A DNA stretch of 64,000 bases from the NCBI GenBank assembly GCA_000961655.1, contig LADR01000054.1, positions 36,077 to 100,076 of the forward strand, given 5' to 3'. A model generated the notes under the pieces. The model was not told the DNA's origin and ran no database searches. It was given only the letters and a program-made list of their open reading frames with translations. Position numbers and translations under genes: made by a program. Positions 19,810 through 28,975 of this stretch are shown here, piece by piece; position 1 is the stretch's first letter; every line of letters starts with the position of its first letter. This stretch comes from Desulfatitalea sp. BRH_c12 (GTDB lineage Bacteria > Desulfobacterota > Desulfobacteria > Desulfobacterales > Desulfosarcinaceae).

Positions 19810-20838
19810 ATGCAGATCATTAAACCGGATGTGAATATCAATTTCGTAGGCCATCGCAAAGTCGCCTATGTTTTCTCCATAGCATTGATCCTGGCCAGCA
19901 TTGTCTCTCTGATCATGCACGGCGGCCCCAAATACGGCATCGATTTTGCCGGCGGCGCCGAGGTGCTGGCTGAATTCAGTGCGCCGGTAGCCATCGAAAA
20001 GGTCAAGTCGGCCCTGGCAGGCATGGGCATGCAGGGCTCTGTCCAGCAGTATGGCGAGGACGATGCCAATTTGTACCGCATTCTGATTGGCGCAGATCAG
20101 GCTGACAACACCGAACTGGACAAGGTTATCCAAAAAGGGTTGCAAGACGCCACCCAAACCATCGTTACGTTAGAGTCGTTCGAAATGGTCGGCCCACAGA
20201 TCGGCGAGGACCTCAGGGAACAGGCCCTGCTGGCGATCTTTTTCTCCCTGCTCTTCATCACCGTATACATCTCGGGCCGCTTTGAATTAAAATGGCTGAT
20301 CAGTGCAGCTATGGCTTCTATATTGGCGCTGATCGTCTATACCCTTCATGTGGTTCATGTCAGCGTCCCGATCCTGATGGTTGTGGCGCTGGCGGTCAGC
20401 ATCGCCCTCTTCTATTTTTTAAACCTGAAGTACGGCATGGGCGCCATCCTGGCCCTGGTTCACGATGTCACCATCACTGTGGGGGTTTTCTCGCTTTTCG
20501 GCAAAGAGTTTACCCTGCCGATCATTGCGGCGATTCTGACCATTATCGGGTATTCGCTCAACGATACCATCATCGTATTTGACCGCATTCGTGAAAACCT
20601 TCGCAAACACCACAAACGACCTTTGAACGAAATCGTCAACAAAAGCATCAACGAAACCCTGAGCCGCACATTGGTGACCTCCGGAACGACCCTGGTCGTC
20701 GTGGCGGCACTTTTTATCTATGGCGGTGGCATTATTCATGATTTCGCGTTTGCATTGCTGATCGGCATCGGGGTGGGCACCTATTCTTCGATTTATATCG
20801 CCAGCCCCGTTCTGCTGGCCTGGCAACGGAAAAAATGA
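19810..20838 (+). CDS. secF: Protein translocase subunit SecF
   Basis: Partner of SecD. Six membrane segments; the typical KYGIDFAGGAEVLAEFS segment follows the first, and IGYSLNDTIIVFDRIRENLR is the counterpart of the SecD proton-pathway motif. The length of 342 aa is slightly above the usual 300-320. Last gene of the yajC-secDF operon. Confidence 0.97.
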   Translation: MQIIKPDVNINFVGHRKVAYVFSIALILASIVSLIMHGGPKYGIDFAGGAEVLAEFSAPVAIEKVKSALAGMGMQGSVQQYGEDDANLYRILIGADQADNTELDKVIQKGLQDATQTIVTLESFEMVGPQIGEDLREQALLAIFFSLLFITVYISGRFELKWLISAAMASILALIVYTLHVVHVSVPILMVVALAVSIALFYFLNLKYGMGAILALVHDVTITVGVFSLFGKEFTLPIIAAILTIIGYSLNDTIIVFDRIRENLRKHHKRPLNEIVNKSINETLSRTLVTSGTTLVVVAALFIYGGGIIHDFAFALLIGIGVGTYSSIYIASPVLLAWQRKK

Positions 20839-20983
20839 GCGTTCCGCGATGCCGACGATTTTCCGAGCCCTTACTCTTTTGCCGTGACCGGCAGCTGTCA
20901 CGTTGCCACCGTTCACGGCAAAAAAAGATGCCGGCACGGAAAGAATCAACAGGCCTTTTGGAACCCGTCACACGGACGGCGCC

Positions 20984-22105
20984 ATGAACGATCCTTTACC
21001 CTGGCTGACCCTCAAGAGTGTGCCGGGCATCGGGAACCTGCTGTGCGCGCGCCTGGTACGCCACTTCGGCGCACCCCAGCAGGTACTGAACGCCACGATC
21101 GAAGCATTGGCCCAGGTAGAGGGTATAACGCCCCGCCTGGCCCGTGCGATTCGAGGTCATCGACCGCCTGAATGGGTGCTCCGTGAAATCGACCAGGCCG
21201 CCCGCAATGGCCATTTTATACTGACCCCCTCAGATGATGCCTATCCCGCCCTTCTGCACCAGATTCCCGATCCACCCCCTGTTCTTTTCTGCCATGGTCG
21301 CATGGGCCCCCTGGATTGCCCGATTGCAGTGGTCGGTTCGCGAAAGGCCACCCGCTATGGTTTGAGCACGACACGCCGATTAAGCGCCCAATTGGCCGAA
21401 ATGGGTGCGACGGTGGTCAGCGGCATGGCGCTGGGCGTCGACACGGCCGCGCATGAAGGTGCACTGGATGGCGGCGGTCGGACCATTGCGGTCCTGGGAT
21501 CCGGCTTCAATCGTGTGTATCCAACTCAGAACAAAAAACTTTTCGAGCGCATCGCCGCGAACGGCTGCGTCCTCACCGAGTTCTTTGCCGCCGCGGAACC
21601 CGAGGCACACCATTTCCCGATGCGCAACCGCATTATCAGCGGCATGTCCCTTGGCACCGTGGTCGTAGAGGCTGCACGCCGGAGCGGGTCGCTGATCACC
21701 GCCCGCCTTGCAGCCGAGCAAAATCGCGAGGTCTTCGCCGTTCCGGGCAGCGTTGACGCCCCTACGGCCAGGGGCACCCATGATTTGATCAAGCAAGGCG
21801 CGAAGTTGGTCGAGAATGCCGAGGACATCCTGGTAGAAATTGCGCCCCAGCTGACCCGCGCACCCGGATCACCCACGGGTGCCCGGTCGTTGCCGAAGCT
21901 GTCGGCCTTGGAACTGACCCTCTTTAACGCCATCGATGTCTATCCAGTGCATATCGACGAACTGGCCCAACGACTTAAAATGGGGATCGGCCCCTTATCT
22001 GGTGCGCTGTCCCAACTGGAACTCAAGCGAATCGTTTGCCAGCTGCCGGGAAAACATTTTGCCCGACATGCGGAGTATGCCAATGCAAAAGACGACACCT
22101 GGTAA
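20984..22105 (+). CDS. dprA: DNA-processing protein DprA
   Basis: Binds single-stranded DNA and loads RecA during natural transformation. Residues 1-70 hold a SAM/HhH-like region (LKSVPGIGNLLCARLV); the Rossmann-like core shows VVGSRKATRYG, SGMALGVDTAAHEGAL, AVLGSGFNRVYP and the EAARRSGSLITARLA segment; the C-terminus is a winged-helix domain. The ATG at 20984 begins the conserved sequence (373 aa); the frame extends 27 codons upstream to a TTG that looks less likely. The position before topA is common. Confidence 0.93.
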   Translation: MNDPLPWLTLKSVPGIGNLLCARLVRHFGAPQQVLNATIEALAQVEGITPRLARAIRGHRPPEWVLREIDQAARNGHFILTPSDDAYPALLHQIPDPPPVLFCHGRMGPLDCPIAVVGSRKATRYGLSTTRRLSAQLAEMGATVVSGMALGVDTAAHEGALDGGGRTIAVLGSGFNRVYPTQNKKLFERIAANGCVLTEFFAAAEPEAHHFPMRNRIISGMSLGTVVVEAARRSGSLITARLAAEQNREVFAVPGSVDAPTARGTHDLIKQGAKLVENAEDILVEIAPQLTRAPGSPTGARSLPKLSALELTLFNAIDVYPVHIDELAQRLKMGIGPLSGALSQLELKRIVCQLPGKHFARHAEYANAKDDTW

Positions 22106-22238
22106 GCGGTCAGCCCTCTCTCCGGCCGGTGGTAAAAAGGCCCTATACACCAACGCACAACAAGCTGACGGGGCAACGACAAATTACACGTGAAGGTTTA
22201 CAACGCGACCGGCATGCCATAGCATGGGCCCCGTAAAA

Positions 22239-22255
22239 GTGATCTACCGGATCAC
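22239..22255. promoter_or_regulatory. Palindrome upstream of topA
   Basis: GTGATC (22239-22244) and GATCAC (22250-22255) are perfect inverted repeats separated by TACCG, 45 bases before the topA start. It could be an operator or a small RNA hairpin; no known regulator is assigned. Confidence 0.35.
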
Positions 22256-22300
22256 GTCTCTTTGAAGTGACTATTAAATTGTTTTGAATAGAGGTACGCA

Positions 22301-24574
22301 GTGTCAGACAAACCCCTGGTTGTGGTGGAATCTCCGACGAAGATACGCACCATAAAAAAATATTTAGGCAACGATTACAATGTTGTGGCCACGGTAGGGC
22401 ATATCAAGGACTTGCCGCCCAAAGAGATCGGCATAGACATCGAGAATCAGTTCAAACCACTGTATCGCACCATTCCGGGCAAACAAAAGGTGGTCTCATC
22501 GATCAAATCCTCGGCTGGTGACACCGATGACGTCTATCTGGCACCCGACCCTGACCGCGAGGGCGAGGCGATTGCCTGGCATGCCGCCGAAATTTTGAAG
22601 AAGCCGGGACGTCGTTTTCACAGGGTCCTGTTCCATGAACTGACCCACAATGCGATTTTGAAGGCCATCTCCGAACCGGAGCCGCTGAACAAGGACAAAT
22701 ATGAAGCGCAGCAGGCCCGCCGCATCCTGGACCGCCTGGTAGGCTACCAAGTGTCGCCCCTGCTTTGGAAAAAAGTCAAAGGCAGCCTGAGCGCGGGGCG
22801 GGTCCAATCCGTGGCCGTGCGCATTATCTGCGAGCGTGAACGCACCATCCACCAGTTCGAACCGGTGGAGTACTGGTCTGTCAACACGCGCCTGGAAGGC
22901 GTAAACCCGCCCGATTTCGAGGCCAAACTGGTCAAGAAAGACGGCGAGAAACTGACCATCCCGGACGAAGCCACAGCCACAGCCATCGTACGGGAGTTGG
23001 AACAGGCTGACTATCAGGTGGCGGCGGTGGTCAAAAAGACCGTGCGCAAAAACCCTCAGCCGCCCTTTATCACCAGCAAGCTGCAGCAGGAAGCCATCCG
23101 TAAATTGCGTTTTTCAGCCAAAAAAGCCATGATGATCGCTCAGCAACTCTATGAGGGCGTCGATTTGGGACCCGGTGAGCCGGTAGGACTGATTACCTAC
23201 ATGCGCACCGACTCCACCCGCATTGCCGAAGAAGCGGCCCTGGAGGCAATTGCCTGGGTGCGAGGCGCGCATGGAGAAAAATATGCGGACAAGCCGCGCT
23301 TCTATGCCAACCGCAACAAGGTTCAGGATGCCCATGAGGCCATCCGCCCAACATCAGTTTTCAATACCCCCGAAAAAGTGGCCGCCCACCTGAGCAAGGA
23401 TCAGATGGCGCTCTACCAGTTGATCTGGCGACGCTTTGTGGCGTCTCAGATGCATCCGGCGCTGATCGACCAGAACAGCGTCTCCATCGAGGCCGGGCCG
23501 TACACTTTGACCGTCACCGGCTCGTCGGTCAAATTCCCCGGGTTCATGGTGGTCTATCAGACCGTTGACGACGAAGCCGAAAGCAGCCGCAAACAGCAGC
23601 CCCTGCCGCCCATGACCGAGGGCGACCGTCTCAAACTGCTGCAGATCGTGCCCAAACAACACTTTACGCAACCGCCGCCGCGTTTTTCGGAAGCCTCGCT
23701 GGTCAAGGAACTGGAGGAAAACGGCATCGGCCGCCCGAGCACCTATGCCAACATTCTCTCCACGATCCGTGACAAAGGCTACGTGGACATGATCAAAGGC
23801 TATTTTCATCCCAGCGAACTAGGGTTTATCGTCAACGATCTGCTCGTGGCCAATTTCCCGGAAATTTTCAATGTGACATTCACGGCCGAAATGGAAAACA
23901 ATCTGGATCGGGTGGAAACCGCCGAGATGGATGCCCTGTCCGTTTTAAACGGCTTTTACGGGCCTTTCCGTGAAAAACTCACCACGGCAGAGTCCCAAAT
24001 GCTCAGTGTCAAGGGCGTCGGCATCCCAACAGAACTGACCTGCCCGCAATGCAATACGCATCGTTTGCACATCAAGGTTGGCAAAAACGGTCATTTTCTG
24101 GCGTGCAGCGGTTATCCTGAATGCACCTATTCACGGGACTATGTGCGCGATGAAAAAGGCCGGATTCAAGCAGTCGAACCCAACCTGGAAGCCGCGACCG
24201 ACAAGGTGTGTCCTCTATGCAAAAGTCCCATGGTCATCAAGCGCGGCAAATATGGTGAATTCCTGGCATGCAGCGCGTTCCCCAAATGCAGCCACACAGA
24301 ATCGATCAATGGCGGCTCGAGCGGCAAAAGCGTCGGCGTGGACTGTCCCGAACCCGGCTGCAGTGGTACCATCGTCGAGAAAAAGTCCAAGCGCGGAAAG
24401 ATTTTTTATGGATGCAACCGCTACCCTGAGTGCAAGTTCGCCACCTGGGACAAACCGGTTGCCAAGGCCTGCCCGGCTTGCGGCGCCCCCTATTTGGTTG
24501 AAAAGACGAATAAGCGTGAAGGCACATTTACGACGTGTCTCAATAAGGAATGCGGGTATAAAGAAACTGTGTGA
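22301..24574 (+). CDS. topA: DNA topoisomerase I
   Basis: Type IA topoisomerase that relaxes negative supercoils. The TOPRIM domain starts with VVVESPTKIRTIKKYLG and has DPDREGEAIAWH; the active-site tyrosine is Y300 in TYMRTDSTR. Four C-terminal four-cysteine zinc ribbons are visible from about residue 580 (for example CPLCKSP...CSAFPKC and CPACGAP...CLNKEC). GTG start at 22301; 757 aa. Confidence 0.97.
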   Translation: MSDKPLVVVESPTKIRTIKKYLGNDYNVVATVGHIKDLPPKEIGIDIENQFKPLYRTIPGKQKVVSSIKSSAGDTDDVYLAPDPDREGEAIAWHAAEILKKPGRRFHRVLFHELTHNAILKAISEPEPLNKDKYEAQQARRILDRLVGYQVSPLLWKKVKGSLSAGRVQSVAVRIICERERTIHQFEPVEYWSVNTRLEGVNPPDFEAKLVKKDGEKLTIPDEATATAIVRELEQADYQVAAVVKKTVRKNPQPPFITSKLQQEAIRKLRFSAKKAMMIAQQLYEGVDLGPGEPVGLITYMRTDSTRIAEEAALEAIAWVRGAHGEKYADKPRFYANRNKVQDAHEAIRPTSVFNTPEKVAAHLSKDQMALYQLIWRRFVASQMHPALIDQNSVSIEAGPYTLTVTGSSVKFPGFMVVYQTVDDEAESSRKQQPLPPMTEGDRLKLLQIVPKQHFTQPPPRFSEASLVKELEENGIGRPSTYANILSTIRDKGYVDMIKGYFHPSELGFIVNDLLVANFPEIFNVTFTAEMENNLDRVETAEMDALSVLNGFYGPFREKLTTAESQMLSVKGVGIPTELTCPQCNTHRLHIKVGKNGHFLACSGYPECTYSRDYVRDEKGRIQAVEPNLEAATDKVCPLCKSPMVIKRGKYGEFLACSAFPKCSHTESINGGSSGKSVGVDCPEPGCSGTIVEKKSKRGKIFYGCNRYPECKFATWDKPVAKACPACGAPYLVEKTNKREGTFTTCLNKECGYKETV

Positions 24575-24579
24575 AATGA

Positions 24580-25575
24580 GGGTGTGGGGTGACGTAAGAA
24601 AGCAACTCCCGGTAATCCGGGTGGGTTGTACACGCCATCCCATAAAGACAAATGGTGGGCGATGCCCACCCTACCTGGCTATTTGGTTGAAAAGTTCGCG
24701 CGGACGACCACCGGTCGCCCCCCTACAGCCATTAGTAGGGTGGGCATTGCCCACCACCGCGCTATCACAACAGCGTCGGTTTCTGACCCTGATCCCGCCC
24801 AAGCGATTGGATAGACACCGGAGCGAACAGAGCGATAAGACGTTGAATACGGCCAATCACAGAGGCGATCAATATAAGACAAATGGTGGGCAATGCCCAC
24901 CCTACCTGGCTGACCCGAATACAAAGGTTCGCGCGGACGACCACCGGTCACCCCCTACAGCCATTAGTAGGGTGGGCATTGCCCACCACCGCGCTATCAC
25001 AACAGCGTCGGTTTCTGACCCTGATCCCGCCCAAGCGATTGGATAGACACCGGAGCGAACATTGCGATAAAATGTTGAATACGGCCAATTACAGGCGATC
25101 AATATAAGACAAATGGTGGGCGATGCCCACCCTACCTGGCTGACCCGAATACAAAGGTTCGCGCGGACGACCACCGGTCGCCCCTTACAGCCATTAGTAG
25201 GGTGGGCATTGCCCACCACCGCGCTATCACAACAGCGTCGGTTTCTGACCCTGATCCCGCCCAAGCGATTGGATAGACACCGGAGCGAACATTGCGATAA
25301 AATGTTGAATACGGCCAATTACAGGCGATCAATATAAGACAAATGGTGGGCGATGCCCACCCTACCTGGCTGACCCGAATACAAAGGTTCGCGCGGACGA
25401 CCACCGGTCGCCCCCCTACAGCCATTAGTAGGGTGGGCATTGCCCACCACCGCGCTATCACAACAGCGTCGGTTTCTGACCCTGATCCCGCCCAAGCGAT
25501 TGGATTGACACCGGAGCGAACAGAGCGATAAGACGTTGAAACGGCCAATCACAGAGGCAATCAATATAAGACAAA
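24580..25575. repeat. Tandem array of four ~230-bp palindromic repeat units (family A)
   Basis: Four near-identical units begin with ATGGTGGGC(A/G)ATGCCCACC at 24652, 24883, 25113 and 25343 (period 230-231). Each contains, in order, that palindrome, a CGACCACCGGTC palindrome related to family B, the inverted partner GTAGGGTGGGCATTGCCCACC, and a CTGATCCCGCCCAAGCGATTGGATAGACACCGGAGC-like conserved core (quoted in parts: CCGCCCAAGCGATTGGAT and GACACCGGAGCGAAC). A leading partial unit starts near 24580. Other members lie at 33668-33897 and 63440-64000. All reading frames here repeat with the unit and are not credible genes. Confidence 0.9.
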
Positions 25576-25589
25576 GGGCCACCCTACCT

Positions 25590-25874
25590 GGCTACGCCGG
25601 CGGTTGTGAATTGCCAGTGCAATTGCCCCCAACTGGCACGGATCATCTCCCTGCCCACATTGATCCCCGTTCCCACCTGCAGGGCGAACGATGTTCCTTC
25701 TATGATGCCTCCAACGATTATCCTGGACGGCCTGGTTTGCCACCTTGACAAAGCAACCCCGTATCGAATAGAAATTATTGGATTCATTAGCATTGCAAAT
25801 CCACGGCAACTGGACATCGCAGGTAACTGCACCCATGGTAAGGCCCCCCATAGTGTTGAACAGGAGACCAGGGA
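25590..25874. other. Unassigned segment between repeat array and sensor kinase
   Basis: About 285 bases after the array contain open frames of 80-107 codons on both strands, none with a recognisable family, good ribosome binding site or stop-to-start relationship to neighbours. CAGGAG at 25861-25866 serves the following kinase gene. It might be the remnant of a gene disrupted by the array; no function is assigned. Confidence 0.4.
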
Positions 25875-28800
25875 TTGAGCGCAAAACCCACTTACGAAGA
25901 ACTGGAAGCTGCGCTGCGTGAAAGTGAGACCCGTGGCCGCACCCTATTATCGCTGTACTCTTTTCCAGTCACATTGACGCATCTGCAAGAGGGTACCTAC
26001 ATACTGGTAAACGAGGCTTTCACCCGCAGCACCGGTTACAGCGCCGAAGAAGTCGCGGGATTAACCCCCAAGGATATCGATCTGTACATCGATCCCGAGG
26101 CCCGCCGGCGACTTGTCGAAACACTACAGACCGTTGGTTTGGTGAAAGATTTCGAGATTGATTTCAGGGCCAAGGACGGCACGGTTTACCACAACAAAAT
26201 ATCGGCGAGTCTGATCCGTTTTAAGGGGCAGGAATGCATGCTGGCCGTCACCACCTTCGTCACGCCCCTTTGGAAAATGCAACACGCCTTGCGCCAGACC
26301 GAAGAGCGCTTTCGCACCATCCTCGACAACATCTCCGAAGCCTACTATGAGGTCGATCTGACCGGCCGTTTCACCTTCTTCAATAACGCCCTGCCAACCA
26401 TGACCGGCTACGCCGCTGAAGAACTGCAAGGGTTGAGCTACAAAGACTATACGGCTCCGGCGGAGGCGCAACGGATTTTCCAGGTTTTCAATGGGGTCTA
26501 TCGGGCTGGGGGCACCGGCAAAATGTTGGATTACACCATGATCCGCAAGGATGGCGTGGTGATCGTGTTGGAAGCATCGGTCAGTCTGTTACGCGATGCG
26601 GCCGGTGGGGCGATAGGTTTCTATGGCATTTTGAGGGACCGCACCGAACAAAAACGAGCAGAAGATGCCTTGCGGCGCAGTGAGGAGAGCTATCGGCATC
26701 TGCTTGAGTTGGCGCCCGATTCCATAACAGTCACCCGCATCGCGGACGGCCGCTATATGCAGGTCAATGATGTCTGCTGCCAACGCACAGGTTTCCGACG
26801 CGAAGAAATCATCGGCCGTACCGTAACAGAGTTGGAAATATATGAGAACCCGGATGACCGCCGGCGCCTCATGGAGGCCCTGCGTCTGCATGCCAGGATC
26901 GAGGGCATGCAAGTCAGATTCCGTTCCAAATCCGGTGAATACCTGGACAATCTGATTTCGGCACGTCCTCTCCAGTTCGAGGGCGAGGCGTGTCTGCTGA
27001 CCATTTCCACCAACATCAGTTCTTTAAAGGCCGCCCAGCAGGCCCTGCACCTCAGCGAAGAAAAATACCGTCAGATTCTCGAAACCATGGAAGAAGGCTA
27101 TTACGAAATCGATCTTGAAGGAAATTTCACTTATTTCAATGAATCGACGCGCAGGCTGCACGGGTACCCGGCCGCCGAACTGATGGGCATGAACTACCAG
27201 CGCTACTTGCATCCGGAAACCGCGGATGCCTTTTACCGGACGTTCGTTCAGATCTACAAAATCGGCAAACCGCAGACGATTCTCGAATATGAAGTGATCC
27301 GCAAGGACGGAACGCGCCGGTTGTGTGAAATGTCGGCTTACCTGAAAAAGACGCCCGCGGGTGAACCAATTGGTTTCTGGGGTATTTCGCGCGACCGCAC
27401 CGAACGCAAACAAGCGGAAATAATGCGCCAGGAAAGTGAAGAACGCTTGCGGTCCATTTTCGAGAACGCCAATGACTGCATCTACGTCACCCAGAATGGC
27501 CGCATTGCATTTCTTAACCCCAAGACCGTGGCCGTCACGGGCTATCCCGCGGACATCCTGCACGACATGCCGTTCACCAATCTGGTCTATCCAGAGGACC
27601 GTTCATCGATTTATGAACCGCACTACCGCACAGTGGCACACGAACACCTGCCAGCTGTTTTTTCCTTTCGCATCCTGAACAGGGAACAAGAGATTGTGTG
27701 GGTCGAACTGAACGGTATCAGTATCTCCTGGGAGGGTCGCCCGGCCGTGTTGAATTTTCTACGCGACATTACCCCTCAAAAGAAAATGGAGGCGCTGCTG
27801 CTCCAATCCAGAAAGATGGAAGCGGTCGGCACACTGGCCGGCGGCATCGCGCATGACTTCAACAACCTTTTGATGGGCATACAAGGCAATACCTCCCTGG
27901 CGCTGATGGATGCCGACCTCCAACATCCCCTCTACGACAAACTCAAAAACATCGAACACTATGTTCGGGCCGGCGCGGAGTTGACCCGCCAATTGCTGGG
28001 CACCGCCCGGGGCGGGAAGTACGAAGTCGTGCCGATCTGTTTAAACCAGGTGGTCGATGCCAGCGCGGACCTTTTCGGCCGCACCCGCAAGGAGATTTCC
28101 ATCCACAAGCGACTGTCGGAGAGCCTGTGGACCGTTGAAGTGGATCGCAGTCAGATCGAGCAGGTCCTGCTCAATCTGTTCGTCAATGCCTGGCATGCCA
28201 TGCCCGAAGGTGGTACGCTTTTTCTTGAATCCCACAATGCTTTCCTCGATGAATTTTACGTGCAGCCTTACGGCGTGCAGCCGGGAAAATACGTCAAGCT
28301 TTCAGTGACCGATACAGGCATCGGCATCGATCCCAAGGACCAGAAAAGAATCTTCGATCCTTTTTTCACGACCAAGGGGATGAGCCGGGGAACGGGTCTG
28401 GGGCTATCATCAGCCTATGGCATCATTTCCAATCATGGCGGCATCATTTCTGTTTACAGTGAAAAAAATTCAGGCACGACATTCAATATCTATCTTCCAG
28501 CCTGTGAAAAAGAGGTTTTCGAATTCAGCCCGCCGGTCTTGGATGTGGTGCCCGGAAAGGAAACCATTTTGTTCGTGGACGATGAAGTGGGCATTGTGGA
28601 GGTGGGTTCGTTGATTTTGGAGAAACTGGGCTATACTGTCATTGCCGCGCACGGCGGCGCCGAAGCGGTCGCCATCTTCCAAAAGCAGAAAGAAACGATT
28701 GATCTGGTATTGTTGGACATGATCATGCCCGGCATGAGCGGCAGTGACACCTTCGGCGCATTACAGGCCATAGCTCCGGATGTCAAGGTGGTGCTCTCCA

Positions 28801-28928
28801 GCGGCTACAGCATCAATGGCCAGGCCAAAGGCATCATCGACCGCGGGTGCCAAGGATTCATTCAGAAACCCTTCAGCATGCAGGATCTCTCAAAGAAATT
28901 ACGCGAGGTCCTGGACGCGGGCAAGTAA
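25875..28928 (+). CDS. Hybrid sensor histidine kinase with five PAS domains and a C-terminal receiver
   Basis: A 1017-aa apparently soluble kinase. Five PAS domains can be seen, at roughly residues 25-135, 140-260, 265-385, 390-515 and 520-640, each opening with a LxxSEExYRxIL-type helix. The HisKA phosphoacceptor is near residue 658 (GGIAHDFNNLLMG), followed by an ATPase domain with DTGIGIDPKDQKRIFDPFFT and GTGLGLSSAYGI. A receiver domain (about 890-1010) has its aspartate near 948 (LVLLDMIMPGMSG). It starts with TTG, 8 bases after CAGGAG. No membrane segment and no partner response regulator beside it, so the signal is probably intracellular. Confidence 0.93.
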   Translation: MSAKPTYEELEAALRESETRGRTLLSLYSFPVTLTHLQEGTYILVNEAFTRSTGYSAEEVAGLTPKDIDLYIDPEARRRLVETLQTVGLVKDFEIDFRAKDGTVYHNKISASLIRFKGQECMLAVTTFVTPLWKMQHALRQTEERFRTILDNISEAYYEVDLTGRFTFFNNALPTMTGYAAEELQGLSYKDYTAPAEAQRIFQVFNGVYRAGGTGKMLDYTMIRKDGVVIVLEASVSLLRDAAGGAIGFYGILRDRTEQKRAEDALRRSEESYRHLLELAPDSITVTRIADGRYMQVNDVCCQRTGFRREEIIGRTVTELEIYENPDDRRRLMEALRLHARIEGMQVRFRSKSGEYLDNLISARPLQFEGEACLLTISTNISSLKAAQQALHLSEEKYRQILETMEEGYYEIDLEGNFTYFNESTRRLHGYPAAELMGMNYQRYLHPETADAFYRTFVQIYKIGKPQTILEYEVIRKDGTRRLCEMSAYLKKTPAGEPIGFWGISRDRTERKQAEIMRQESEERLRSIFENANDCIYVTQNGRIAFLNPKTVAVTGYPADILHDMPFTNLVYPEDRSSIYEPHYRTVAHEHLPAVFSFRILNREQEIVWVELNGISISWEGRPAVLNFLRDITPQKKMEALLLQSRKMEAVGTLAGGIAHDFNNLLMGIQGNTSLALMDADLQHPLYDKLKNIEHYVRAGAELTRQLLGTARGGKYEVVPICLNQVVDASADLFGRTRKEISIHKRLSESLWTVEVDRSQIEQVLLNLFVNAWHAMPEGGTLFLESHNAFLDEFYVQPYGVQPGKYVKLSVTDTGIGIDPKDQKRIFDPFFTTKGMSRGTGLGLSSAYGIISNHGGIISVYSEKNSGTTFNIYLPACEKEVFEFSPPVLDVVPGKETILFVDDEVGIVEVGSLILEKLGYTVIAAHGGAEAVAIFQKQKETIDLVLLDMIMPGMSGSDTFGALQAIAPDVKVVLSSGYSINGQAKGIIDRGCQGFIQKPFSMQDLSKKLREVLDAGK

Positions 28929-28975
28929 GCGCTCGTGTATACGAACCCACTTTTCCGCAAAACGCAATCATCTCG

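Noticed and set aside
24580..25575. CRISPR-like repeated structure
   Set aside because: The period is about 230 bases with nearly identical whole units; there are no short direct repeats with unique spacers and no cas genes.
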